Of a DNA stretch of 64,000 nucleotides, positions 16,236 through 24,627 are shown one piece after another. The DNA is from Arthrobacter sp. DWC3 (GTDB taxonomy: Bacteria; Actinomycetota; Actinomycetes; Actinomycetales; Micrococcaceae). The stretch covers positions 1 through 64,000 of the forward strand of contig NZ_PJIP01000013.1 of the NCBI RefSeq assembly GCF_002929375.1. Direction: 5' to 3'. The notes below the pieces were generated by a model. The model was not told where the DNA came from. It did no database searches and saw only the letters and a program-made list of their open reading frames with translations. The number at the start of each line of letters is the position of its first letter. Position 1 is the stretch's first letter. The translations under genes and the position numbers were made by a program.

Positions 16236-17749
16236 GACGCGTCTTCCTGTACTCCAGTGGCCATTGACATGACCCTCTTCTCATTTGCTTCGGATACGTT
16301 CAGTTCGCCAACTCCGTGTCCTTCACGCATGACGACGATGCGATCAGCGATTCCGAGGACCTCGGTCAGTTCAGAGGAGACGACGAGCACGGCGACGCCT
16401 TCCTGGGCGATGGACCGGATGAGCGCGTAGATTTCCGCTTTCGCGCCAACGTCGACACCACGGGTGGGTTCGTCGAGGATGAGCAGGCGGGGATGGCGGG
16501 CCAGCCAACGTGCCAGCACGACCTTTTGCTGGTTCCCACCACTTAGGGTGCCTGCCCCAACTTCGACGGCGGATTGTCGCAAGCCCAGTTTTGTCGCGTA
16601 GTCCTTAGCCATGCTTCGATCTCGGCTTTTGGACACCATGAACAGGCGGCTGATGCTTGCGAGCGAAGCGGACGACATGTTCTCGCGAACTGGAAGACCG
16701 AGGAAGAGGCCTTGTGCTTTACGGTCTTCGGGTACGAAGCCGATGCCGGCAGCCATGGCTTCGCCCGGTGTGCGCAGGGCAAGAGGGTGCCCGTTGATGA
16801 GGATCTCTCCGCCCGAACGACGCCTAGCACCGAAGATGGTCATGGCCGCGTGGCTGCGACCAGCTCCGATCAGACCGGCGAGTGCGACGATTTCTCCTGG
16901 GTACACTGCGAAACTTACGTCGTGAAGCAGGCTTCCTGCGCTCAGGCCCCGCACTTCAAGTGTCGGAACGGTGGTTCGATCCACTGCAGTGGAACGCACT
17001 CCATATAGGTCATCGAGCTCCCTGCCGACCATCATGCGCACCACATCACCCGGGGCTGATGCTGCTGCGTCGAGCACGCCGACCACAGCGCCGTCGCGCA
17101 TCACGGTGATTCGATCCGAGATTTCGAAGATTTCCCGCATGCGATGAGATACGTAGATGACGCTTACACCCTGGGCACGAAGACGACGGACGAGGTTGAG
17201 GAGGGTGTCGACCTCCTCCTCGGTAAGTGAAGAGGTCGGCTCGTCCATCACCACCACTCGCGCTTCGATGAGGAGAGCTTTGGCAATTTCTACCATCTGC
17301 CGGTGGGCGATGTTGAGATCTCCGACGATTGTCCGGGGGGAGATGTTGGCGATACCGAGAACGGTTAGGAGCTCGGCGGAACCCCGGTCCATGGCACGGA
17401 AGTCGATGGTACCGAGACGGGTTTTCGGTTCACGCCCGACGTAGATGTTTTCCGCGACGCTCAGGTCGTTTGCGAGGTTGAGCTCCTGGTAGATGACGGC
17501 AATTCCGTGGCTCTGGGAGTCCCGGGGCGTCGCGATGTTGACGGTCTCGCCGGAGACGCGGATGGTTCCTTCATCTGCACGTACAGCACCTGCGAGTACC
17601 TTCAGAAGGGTGCTTTTACCCGCGCCGTTTTCGCCGACGAGAGCCATCACCTCGCCCGGCTCGACAGATAGGGTCACGTCGCTCAGAGCGGTGACTCCGG
17701 GGTATCTCTTGGTGATGCCGTGCATCGAGACGAGTGGGTGTTGCGCCAT
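16232..17749 (-). CDS. ribose-type sugar ABC transporter ATP-binding protein
   Basis: A 505-residue double-ABC protein of the RbsA/MglA kind. The first domain has Walker A GENGAGKST and Walker B VVVMDEPTSSL. The second has the family's altered Walker A (GLIGAGRSH), the signature LSGGNQQKV and Walker B LLILDEPTRGVD. It energises uptake through the permease at 15201. A GC-rich hairpin separates it from the upstream binding-protein gene, which usually lowers ATPase expression relative to the binding protein. Confidence 0.93.
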   Translation of the reverse strand: MAQHPLVSMHGITKRYPGVTALSDVTLSVEPGEVMALVGENGAGKSTLLKVLAGAVRADEGTIRVSGETVNIATPRDSQSHGIAVIYQELNLANDLSVAENIYVGREPKTRLGTIDFRAMDRGSAELLTVLGIANISPRTIVGDLNIAHRQMVEIAKALLIEARVVVMDEPTSSLTEEEVDTLLNLVRRLRAQGVSVIYVSHRMREIFEISDRITVMRDGAVVGVLDAAASAPGDVVRMMVGRELDDLYGVRSTAVDRTTVPTLEVRGLSAGSLLHDVSFAVYPGEIVALAGLIGAGRSHAAMTIFGARRRSGGEILINGHPLALRTPGEAMAAGIGFVPEDRKAQGLFLGLPVRENMSSASLASISRLFMVSKSRDRSMAKDYATKLGLRQSAVEVGAGTLSGGNQQKVVLARWLARHPRLLILDEPTRGVDVGAKAEIYALIRSIAQEGVAVLVVSSELTEVLGIADRIVVMREGHGVGELNVSEANEKRVMSMATGVQEDAS

Positions 17750-17781
17750 GACGGCTCCTCTTTAGGTGAATCGCCGCGGTG

Positions 17782-17816
17782 GCGGGTGGGCCGTTGAGAT
17801 GACGAGGCCCACCCGC
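17782..17816. promoter_or_regulatory. intercistronic hairpin between binding-protein and ATPase genes
   Basis: An 11-bp perfect stem, GCGGGTGGGCC with GGCCCACCCGC, 13-base loop, located 30 bases after the binding-protein stop and before the ATPase start. It fits a partial terminator or RNA-stabilising element that makes binding protein more abundant than the membrane components. Confidence 0.6.
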
Positions 17817-17846
17817 TTCTATCCCGCGGCGATACTAGCTATCCGG

Positions 17847-18833
17847 TCAGTGGTCGGTTTTGAGGAATTCCTCGAGGGTGTCGGGTGTGACGGTTTCGAC
17901 ACCCGTGTCGACATTGAAGCCCTTCTCGAGTTCGGAGGTTCCCTCGTCAAAGCTCTTGAGGATTTCTAGCGCCTGGGCCGTCATGCCGAATGGCTTCTGA
18001 GCGATGAGTGCGTCCACGCAGCCGCCCTCCATGCCCTCGACTCCCTGAGGCACTACGTCGAACCCGACGGCCTTGACGTCTCCACACTGGTTCCCCGATT
18101 TGAGGGCGCCTGCGATTCCCGGAAGATCCGATCCTCCGATGCCGATAAAGCCGGCAAGGTCGGGGTTCGCCTGCAGGATGGTCTCCGCACTGGTCTGGGC
18201 AGTGGCTACTGATTCACCCGACTCCTCGGTGGCGACCACTTCGATGTCCGGATACTGTTCGAGGGACTTTTTGACGCCCTCGAGGCGCTGGTTCAGGTTC
18301 ACTGCGCTAAGGCTGCCGATGACGACCGCAACCTTCCCCTTTTCACCGATTGCCTTGGCCAAAGCCTCACCCGCCTGCTCGCCGGCTGCGACGTTGTCCG
18401 TGCCGATGTAGCCGAGCACATCGCTATCGGGCACGGGCCCGTCCCAGGCAATGACTGGAATACCAGCGGCCGTTGCCTTGGCGATGTTGTCCCGCACGCT
18501 TGCAGGGTCGTTGGGCGAGATCGCGATTCCCGCTGGATTGGTCGCCAGGATCGAATCGAAAATCGCGACCTGCGCTGCCGCATCATCAGCGTCGGGTCCG
18601 AGGAACTGGGCTTCAACGCCGAGTTCTTCAGCCTTGGCCTCCATGCCTTCGCGTGCGTCAACCCAGTAGGGGTTGTTCAGCGACTTGGGCAGGAAGACGA
18701 ACGTACCCTGGTCGCCGGAGGCGGCTTCAGCGCCACCCGCAGCATTACCACCAGAATCGCCGCCGTTGCCGCATGCCGTGAGGGTAAGAGCGGCCGTGGC
18801 GAAAAACGCAACTGCCATTGGAACTTTACGCAT
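17847..18833 (-). CDS. sugar ABC transporter substrate-binding lipoprotein (RbsB family)
   Basis: A 328-residue periplasmic-binding-protein-like lipoprotein. The signal peptide ends in a lipobox LTAC, with Cys21 as the lipidated residue, then a Gly/Ser/Ala linker. The type I fold follows, with FVFLPKSLNNPYW at the start of the first lobe and GIAISPNDP in the ligand region. The ATG at 18833 has AAGGAG six bases upstream; a longer frame to 18866 would put the signal peptide too deep. It captures the sugar or sugar acid for the importer encoded just downstream. Confidence 0.93.
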   Translation of the reverse strand: MRKVPMAVAFFATAALTLTACGNGGDSGGNAAGGAEAASGDQGTFVFLPKSLNNPYWVDAREGMEAKAEELGVEAQFLGPDADDAAAQVAIFDSILATNPAGIAISPNDPASVRDNIAKATAAGIPVIAWDGPVPDSDVLGYIGTDNVAAGEQAGEALAKAIGEKGKVAVVIGSLSAVNLNQRLEGVKKSLEQYPDIEVVATEESGESVATAQTSAETILQANPDLAGFIGIGGSDLPGIAGALKSGNQCGDVKAVGFDVVPQGVEGMEGGCVDALIAQKPFGMTAQALEILKSFDEGTSELEKGFNVDTGVETVTPDTLEEFLKTDH

Positions 18834-19132
18834 TACTACTCCTTTGTAATCTGTGCTTATTGACATGCGTTGGATCGTAGGAAGGAAGAAGATGAGGTGA
18901 CGAAGTAGGAGCTAAGTCGTACTACTGCAGTGAGGCAACAGCTGGGAAAGGCTGAGAAGGGAGGTCTTCTGCACAGACTGCGTACCGGTCGAGTGGACTG
19001 TCGTCAAGCATTACGACCCGCTCGGAGGATCGGACACTAGCGAGGCGCATTGCCTCGCGGGTGTCCTCAGACAGCCGTACTACCGGGGGTTCTCGCTCGT
19101 AGCGCTGGACGCTATGAGTGGTGCTCGACGGT

Positions 19133-19810
19133 TCATACGGAGAGCTCGTGCGCTCGATCGGCAAGATACTCGACACCCATCCGGGGGCTGGCAAGGACTA
19201 CCAGACCCGTGGTTTCAGTCAGAGATTCAGCCAATCGGGACATCGAAGCCTGGGCGAGCACGATCATGTCCACCCTCTTCGCGAGGTCGACGGCCTGCGC
19301 AGTGATCATCGAATCGTGTTTGTCCCGGTCCCCCGCCATCAGGACGTCGAAAGCCCCCTCGCAGAGCCGTTGCTCGATCTGAATCTGACGGTTCAGGCCA
19401 TCGGCCTTCGCCTGGATGAGATCCGAGGTAGGCCCAAGCGTCGTTGGTACTGTCGCAAGCACACCGATGCGAACTCCCTCCGACGCAGCGCGGAGGGCCA
19501 TCGCATCATCAATTTTGATGACCGGGACACCAACGGCACGGGCGGCCACATCAAGAGCGGGTCCAAGTGATGAGCAAGCGGAGAAGATCAGGTCGGCGCC
19601 GGCGGCTTCCGCTGCCTGAGCAAGGTGCGTCATCCGCTCTTCGCTCTTCGTGGAGATCCCCTGCTCCCGCACGACCGTGGCCAGGACATCGGAATCCACG
19701 AAGTGCAGGATCTCCGCATCCGGAATCAGTTCGGTGATCAGGTTGGTGATGACGGGTTCGACCGACACGAAAACGAAGCTCGTGTGGAGGATGGCGATTT
19801 TCTGCGGCAC
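19133..19810 (-). CDS. Asp/Glu/hydantoin racemase family protein
   Basis: A 225-residue aspartate/glutamate racemase-fold protein. The N-terminal catalytic cysteine is present (Cys79 in FSACSSLG), but the second catalytic position lies in LVVLASPRMG, with alanine-serine where many racemases have cysteine. A two-cysteine racemase mechanism therefore looks unlikely, and a related lyase, isomerase or decarboxylase (as in maleate isomerase or arylmalonate decarboxylase relatives) is possible. It is first in the minus-strand transport operon, downstream of the GACATC operators. The 299 bases between it and the binding protein hold no gene I can support. Confidence 0.75.
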   Translation of the reverse strand: MPQKIAILHTSFVFVSVEPVITNLITELIPDAEILHFVDSDVLATVVREQGISTKSEERMTHLAQAAEAAGADLIFSACSSLGPALDVAARAVGVPVIKIDDAMALRAASEGVRIGVLATVPTTLGPTSDLIQAKADGLNRQIQIEQRLCEGAFDVLMAGDRDKHDSMITAQAVDLAKRVDMIVLAQASMSRLAESLTETTGLVVLASPRMGVEYLADRAHELSV

Positions 19811-19836
19811 GATGTCTCCTTTGACATAAGATGCTT

Positions 19837-19897
19837 GACATCTGATGTCTTATTGTTCGTGAAGGTTCTTACGCTGTCAATAGGACATCAGACATCT
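19837..19897. promoter_or_regulatory. double GACATC operator in a divergent promoter
   Basis: Between the racemase-family gene (minus) and the aldo/keto reductase (plus). Site one, GACATC-T-GATGTC (19837-19849), is a perfect palindrome. Site two, GACATC-A-GACATC (19884-19896), has two direct half-sites. A minus-strand promoter, TTGACA (19880-19875) and AACAAT (19857-19852) with 17 bases between, fits between them. The motif recurs at 12971-12982. It probably binds the GntR regulator at 21068; not proven. Confidence 0.62.
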
Positions 19898-19930
19898 TTT
19901 TTTGGTCCCTCAGGAGAGAGAAAAATTGCC

Positions 19931-20764
19931 ATGACTGCCCCCATGATCACCCTCCGCGAAGGTGTCGGCATCCCTCAAGTCGGCTTCGGTGTGTTCCAGA
20001 TCCCGCCCGAGGAGGTGCAAGTGGCGACCGAAAACGCCCTGTCCATCGGGTACCGCCACATCGACACCGCTGCGGCATACAACAATGAGGCCGGAGTCGG
20101 ACGCGCAGTTCGAACCAGTGGCATTCCTCGGGACGACATTTTCGTCACGACGAAGCTGCGCAACCGTGATCAGGGCTACGACAGCACGCTGGCCGCCTTC
20201 GAGAGGAGCCAAGAGGCGCTGGGGCTCGACGTGATCGACCTGTATCTCATCCATTGGCCGTACCCTCGTCATGGCTTGTACCTCGACAGCTGGAGAGCGA
20301 TGGAATCATTGCTCGCAGACGGTGTCGTCCGAGCGATAGGCGTCTCCAACTTTCTTCCGGAACACCTCAATCTCCTCGCCGCTGAAGCCACGATCTCACC
20401 GGCGCTCAACCAGATTGAACTGCACCCTTCATTCGCACAGCGGGCGCTCCGTGAGGATCTGGCGTCGCGCGGTATTGCCGTGCAGGCGTACAGCCCGCTG
20501 GGGCAGGGCGCGGATCTCGATAATCAGGTTGTCCGCGGGGTAGCAGAAGCTCACGGAGTTACACCGGCACAGGTGGTGCTGAGATGGCATACCCAGCAGG
20601 GAACCATCGTCATCCCTAAATCGGTTTCGCCTGAGCGGATGACCTCGAACCTGGAAATCTTCGATTTCACCCTATCCACCGAGGAACTTAGCGCAATCGA
20701 CGGCTTGGATACCGAAACTCGCATCGGTGGAGATCCTGCCACCTTCGATTTCCCCCAGGGCTGA
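19931..20764 (+). CDS. aldo/keto reductase
   Basis: A 277-residue NADPH-dependent reductase of the AKR5-like bacterial group (2,5-diketo-gluconate reductase type). The tetrad is complete: Asp45 and Tyr50 in HIDTAAAYNNE, Lys75 in VTTKLRN and His108 in LYLIHWP. The C-terminal IVIPKSVSPERMTSNLEIFDF binds the cofactor phosphate. ATG at 19931 follows CAGGAGAG. It is transcribed divergently from the transport operon under the shared GACATC region. It may interconvert keto-sugars or sugar aldehydes. Confidence 0.88.
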   Translation: MTAPMITLREGVGIPQVGFGVFQIPPEEVQVATENALSIGYRHIDTAAAYNNEAGVGRAVRTSGIPRDDIFVTTKLRNRDQGYDSTLAAFERSQEALGLDVIDLYLIHWPYPRHGLYLDSWRAMESLLADGVVRAIGVSNFLPEHLNLLAAEATISPALNQIELHPSFAQRALREDLASRGIAVQAYSPLGQGADLDNQVVRGVAEAHGVTPAQVVLRWHTQQGTIVIPKSVSPERMTSNLEIFDFTLSTEELSAIDGLDTETRIGGDPATFDFPQG

Positions 20765-20789
20765 CGACTCCCCCAGCTCGAACCGCCGT

Positions 20790-20825
20790 CCCGGGCTCTG
20801 TACTCTGAGGCGCTCAGAGCCCGGG
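20790..20825 (+). terminator. hairpin terminator after the aldo/keto reductase
   Basis: An 11-bp stem, CCCGGGCTCTG with CAGAGCCCGGG, 14-base loop, starting 25 bases after the stop codon. No clear T-run. Confidence 0.65.
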
Positions 20826-21067
20826 ATCTGGTGAGATCGCCATAGTCTTCACCGAAGCGCCAAGCGGTCTCGGCTCGCGGGATTCGCAGACGCGGAATAG
20901 TTGCTCGAGGTGGGCGGTTCCGACGTACGTCCCTGGAATCGATACCCTCGATCTTGGCGTGACGCTTGATCGGACTGTCTGACGTCATACACTTGAGGCA
21001 GATACTTGCTGAGCGTCAGCAGCCCTCGATGGTTTTGAGCAGCAACTCGATCAGTTAGGACCGTGTG

Positions 21068-21772
21068 ATGGCCCGTCAATCCCTAGTGAGTATGGTTTCC
21101 GACAACCTCCTAGACCGGATCATCGCTGGAGAGTTTCCTCCTGATGCGACGCTGCCCGGGGAATTGGAGCTGACCGCGGAACATGAGGTTAGCCGTCTTA
21201 CCGTCCGTGAAGCGGTGAAAACCCTCGAGGCTCAAAGCGTCGTTCGGATAGAGCGCGGACGGGGAACCTTCGTCAATCCGGTCAGCCGTTGGGAATCGAT
21301 GGACATGGTCCTTCGTGCAGCCACGGAAGCAGGCGATAACGCAGACGCATCTATCCAGCTCATCGAGGTGCGCAGAATGCTCGAAACCGGCGCGGCTGAG
21401 CTTGCCGCTACCCACATCACTTCGAACGAACTCGACACCCTGCAACACCATCTGACGTCCATGCAGGAATCTCACGACACGGCCGATCTGACCCGCTTCG
21501 TTGAAGCTGACCTGGCGTTTCACAACGTCATTCTGCATGCCTCCGGCAATGTCTTCCTCGCAGTGATGTTCGAGCCCCTCTCTCGGGTTATTGCAGCCCG
21601 ACGAGAAGAGACATCTCGTGTGCCACAAATTCAAGCCAATGCCATCTGCGAACACGCAGGAATCATCACGGCACTCGCTTCAGGTAGCGCCGAATCGGCT
21701 CGCCTTGCCATGGACAGCCACATGGAGCAAACGATGCGCGACCTCAAAACCTATGTGCTGAAGCGAGGCTAA
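21068..21772 (+). CDS. GntR-family (FCD) transcriptional regulator of the sugar-acid genes
   Basis: A 234-residue regulator with a wHTH (about 8-72: EHEVSRLTVREAVKTLEAQSV and GRGTFVNPV) and an FCD effector domain with EADLAFHNVIL, CEHAGIITAL and MDSHMEQTM as likely metal/ligand residues. ATG at 21068 is preferred to the overlapping GTG at 21065 because TTAGGA then has seven-base spacing. It is embedded in the catabolic region and is the best candidate to bind the GACATC operators at 12971 and 19837-19897. A sugar acid or its phosphate would be the expected inducer. Confidence 0.88.
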   Translation: MARQSLVSMVSDNLLDRIIAGEFPPDATLPGELELTAEHEVSRLTVREAVKTLEAQSVVRIERGRGTFVNPVSRWESMDMVLRAATEAGDNADASIQLIEVRRMLETGAAELAATHITSNELDTLQHHLTSMQESHDTADLTRFVEADLAFHNVILHASGNVFLAVMFEPLSRVIAARREETSRVPQIQANAICEHAGIITALASGSAESARLAMDSHMEQTMRDLKTYVLKRG

Positions 21773-22072
21773 CGGGAAAGGCCCGCTCAGATACAAGGCG
21801 CATCCTGCCACCGGCTGTTTGTGGGAGCAGCTACCGAGCGGTCGACCTCCTCGTCTCAAGATCTCCACTGATCATCGCCCAAATCATCGGCATCCATTCG
21901 CTCAATAGCCGTCCTGCAGCGCGAGTGCTCTTCAACCTATCTCAAGGCGATCCATCGCTCGGCGACTAGTGTTTCGCTCTCGCAAGTCACCACAGTCGGC
22001 ATGGATGGTGTCGCACATCGCAGCATTCTCGCGGTCAAGAAGCTATCAACCCGGTGAACCAGAAAGGCCCAC

Positions 22073-23050
22073 ATGAAGACGGAAATGCTCAAGGGATTGG
22101 ACAAGCGCCTGTCGGTCGCGGTGCTCGGCACCATGACATTTGGTGACACAGCTGACGAAGCTGAATCAGCAGCAATGCTGGAGGCGGCACTGGACGCAGG
22201 AATTACCACGGTCGATACCGCTAACGGGTATGCAGGCGGCACCAGTGAAGAGATCCTCGGCCGGCTGCTGCGCACTCGGTTCGACGATGTCCTTCTTGCC
22301 ACGAAAGCAGGAATGCCTCATCCCGACGCTGGCCAACACTCGCCACTGTCGTCCCGCGGACTAAGAAGCTCCCTGGAAGGCAGCTTGCGCCGGCTCGGCA
22401 CCGACAGTATTGACCTTTTTTATCTTCATCAACCGGATCGAGCTGTTTCTTTGGCTGAAACGCTGGGAACCGTGGCCGAACTCGTCGCTGAGGGAAAAAT
22501 CAGGGTACTCGGTGTGTCCAATTTCGCCTCGTGGCAGATCAGCGAGCTGAACATCGCTGCGGATCGCGCCGGAGCGCCCCGCCCTATCGTTGCGCAACAG
22601 CTCTACAACCTCATTGCTCGCCGCATAGAAGAGGAATACACCGAGTTTGCCCACGTGACTGGTCTTCACACCATGGTCTACAACCCCCTGGGCGGCGGGT
22701 TGCTCACCGGTCGCCACAGCTTCGACTCCACCCCGGACAACGGCCGATTCAGCAATTCCCGTCTCGCAGGAATGTACCGCGAACGTTACTGGGACCAGCG
22801 ATTGTTCGATGCAGTCTCAGAACTGTCCAGCATCGCGGACTCTGCCGAGATGAGCCTCGTCGAACTGTCCTTCCGCTGGCTCCTCTCTCAGCCTGTCACC
22901 GGGTCCATCCTCTTCGGTGGCTCCAAACCGGCTCAACTCGCCGGCAACCTCAAGATACTCGAACGTGGACCACTGAGCCCGGACATCCTGGAGGCCTGTG
23001 ACACCGTCGGAATGGCACTGCGCGGACCAATGCCCAGCTACAACCGCTAA
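22073..23050 (+). CDS. aldo/keto reductase (YdhF/Tas-like group)
   Basis: A 325-residue oxidoreductase. The tetrad is visible: Asp48 and Tyr53 in TTVDTANGYAGG, Lys78 in LLATKAGM and His119 in LFYLHQPD. A C-terminal FGGSKPAQLAGNL contacts the NADP phosphate. It differs clearly from the reductase at 19931, so it is not a tandem duplicate. AGAAAGG precedes the ATG. The 300 bases between it and the regulator hold no supported gene. It may act on a carbohydrate aldehyde within the same catabolic region. Confidence 0.87.
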   Translation: MKTEMLKGLDKRLSVAVLGTMTFGDTADEAESAAMLEAALDAGITTVDTANGYAGGTSEEILGRLLRTRFDDVLLATKAGMPHPDAGQHSPLSSRGLRSSLEGSLRRLGTDSIDLFYLHQPDRAVSLAETLGTVAELVAEGKIRVLGVSNFASWQISELNIAADRAGAPRPIVAQQLYNLIARRIEEEYTEFAHVTGLHTMVYNPLGGGLLTGRHSFDSTPDNGRFSNSRLAGMYRERYWDQRLFDAVSELSSIADSAEMSLVELSFRWLLSQPVTGSILFGGSKPAQLAGNLKILERGPLSPDILEACDTVGMALRGPMPSYNR

Positions 23051-23271
23051 TCGCGTCGGGGGGCCACGATCTGCCCCACAGCCGTGGTTTGAGGAGGTCC
23101 AGTTTGGCTCGTCCCCGACCGCCCATGCTCTCACTTGAAGTGCGCGCTACCAAGGAGTGAGGACGTGAAATAAACTCAGGAATCCAGGTTTTTTGACAGT
23201 GATCTCGAGCGATGGCCGCCCAATTTGACGGTGGTTATTCAATACAACTAATTTATCGAAGGAAACCTAAC

Positions 23272-23946
23272 ATGCCTGTCATCGCTATCATCGGAGCTGG
23301 ACCGGGACTTGGACAGGCAGTCGCGCGAAGGTTCGGGCGCGAAGGCTTCGCCATAGCCCTAATCTCAAGGAATCAGTCAAAGCTTGACGTCATGGCCGCA
23401 GAACTCGAGGCAGGCGGGCTGACCGCGCGTGGTTACGCCGCGGACGTGCTTGTACCGGCAGCGCTTGAGGACGCCCTTGCGCGTGCCGCAGCCGAGCTGG
23501 GGCCGGTCACCACGTTGCAGTACAGCCCACTCCCCTCGCGTGAATACCTGAAACCGGTGCTCGACATAACTCCCGAGCTGGCGCTGGAAGCCTTGCAGTT
23601 CTCGGCTCTCGGGCTCATCCACGCGGTGCGTACGGTGCTACCACCGATGCGCCAGGCAGGAGGCGGCAGCATCCTCCTGATCAATGGTGGAACCTCGGTG
23701 AAGGCACGCGCCGACTTTGCAGGCACATCGGTCGCGTTCCCAGCCGAGAGCGCCTACGGTGAGATGCTCCACGACGCACTCGAGGTTGAGGGTGTTCATG
23801 TCGCGCAGCTCGTGATCCCCGGGGGAATTCCCAAGCTTCAGCTTGCCAATGGCATCGACGACGTCGCCGACTGCATTTGGGGCCTCCACTCCGTGCCGGG
23901 CCCGTTCCGCACCATGCTCATCCCACTCGAGGACGGCAGGGAGTAG
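23272..23946 (+). CDS. short-chain dehydrogenase-like protein with an incomplete active site
   Basis: A 224-residue SDR. It begins with a normal cofactor motif (GAGPGLGQAVARRFGREG) and the Asp-containing YAADVL strand, but the catalytic region is unusual: LINGGTSVKARADF is followed by SAYGEMLHDAL, so the Tyr is not followed by Lys at +4. It may have lost classical oxidoreductase activity or use another base. ATG at 23272 with GAAGGAAAC is chosen over an in-frame codon at 23212. It is the last gene before dif-like site 4. Confidence 0.8.
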   Translation: MPVIAIIGAGPGLGQAVARRFGREGFAIALISRNQSKLDVMAAELEAGGLTARGYAADVLVPAALEDALARAAAELGPVTTLQYSPLPSREYLKPVLDITPELALEALQFSALGLIHAVRTVLPPMRQAGGGSILLINGGTSVKARADFAGTSVAFPAESAYGEMLHDALEVEGVHVAQLVIPGGIPKLQLANGIDDVADCIWGLHSVPGPFRTMLIPLEDGRE

Positions 23947-24271
23947 GGGCGCTGTCGACGTGCCACGCTGCTCAGTTGATCTCAAGACCAAGAGCCGCAT
24001 TCAATCGGTCATTGCAACACCTGCCTTATGTGGGCCGGCTTCGCCGAATGTGAGTCTTGTGTATCCGGGACGTCGAGTGTCTCGCGCTAATCAGTGGCGG
24101 CCGTCCTAGCCGCACAAGATGCACCACCTCCGACCGGTTCAGCGCCATGCCTGTTTATCACCGCCTTACCAGCGGCTTACCCATCTGTGGACGGGTGGAG
24201 CCCAGGGGGGGCACAGCTCGGAGCCGTCCACCTATGGATAAATCGCCCGTCGGACACTTAGTCCCGACGAC
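23947..24271. other. non-coding stretch before dif-like site 4
   Basis: No supported gene. An 8-bp inverted pair, GTGGACGG (24187-24194) and CCGTCCAC (24224-24231), could be a weak terminator, though its loop is long. The reading frames here have no ribosome site or recognisable product. Confidence 0.4.
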
Positions 24272-24300
24272 TGCGGACATAACTGGAGGTTATCGGCGGC
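24272..24300 (-). other. dif-like recombination site 4
   Basis: Arms TGCGGACATAA and TTATCGGCGGC with a seven-base centre (CTGGAGG). The last arm base differs from the other three copies (C for T). It pairs with site 3 in spacing and orientation and closes the 16.4-kb sugar-acid region. Confidence 0.65.
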
Positions 24301-24590
24301 TTCTGCGTGCGCACAGAAGGGGCATCAGAGGTTTCTTACAAACTGTTGAGGACGCTTGGAATCCTGGGATTTCAGGCTTCGGCTGCCGGGCCTGTTCGCA
24401 TCCGATTATTCTGACGGGAAGAGTGCAGGGTGGCCCTGCGGGACTGAAGGATCTACCCGGAAAGTCGCTTTGCCCCGTGATCCGCGCGCCGAAGGTTGGT
24501 GGCGGACAGGTAGGGCGATGAGCGGTTTCTCACGGCCTCTGACCGGTGGATGCAAGCCAAGCCCTATGCGCAACGGTAAGTGATTCGCTA

Positions 24591-24618
24591 GTAGCGCCGT
24601 TACGTGTAGCGGTGTTAC
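24591..24618. promoter_or_regulatory. tandem TetR-type operators
   Basis: Two near-identical 13-mers, GTAGCGCCGTTAC (24591-24603) and GTAGCGGTGTTAC (24606-24618), each an imperfect inverted repeat GTARC-N3-GYTAC, begin 15 bases apart and end 9 bases before the ATG of the TetR gene at 24628. Autoregulation is likely. Confidence 0.6.
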
Positions 24619-24627
24619 TCTCTCTTT

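Noticed and set aside
18922-19194. 90-codon minus-strand frame between the racemase-family and binding-protein genes
   Set aside because: It overlaps the racemase-family gene end, has no ribosome site and matches no family; treated as non-coding.
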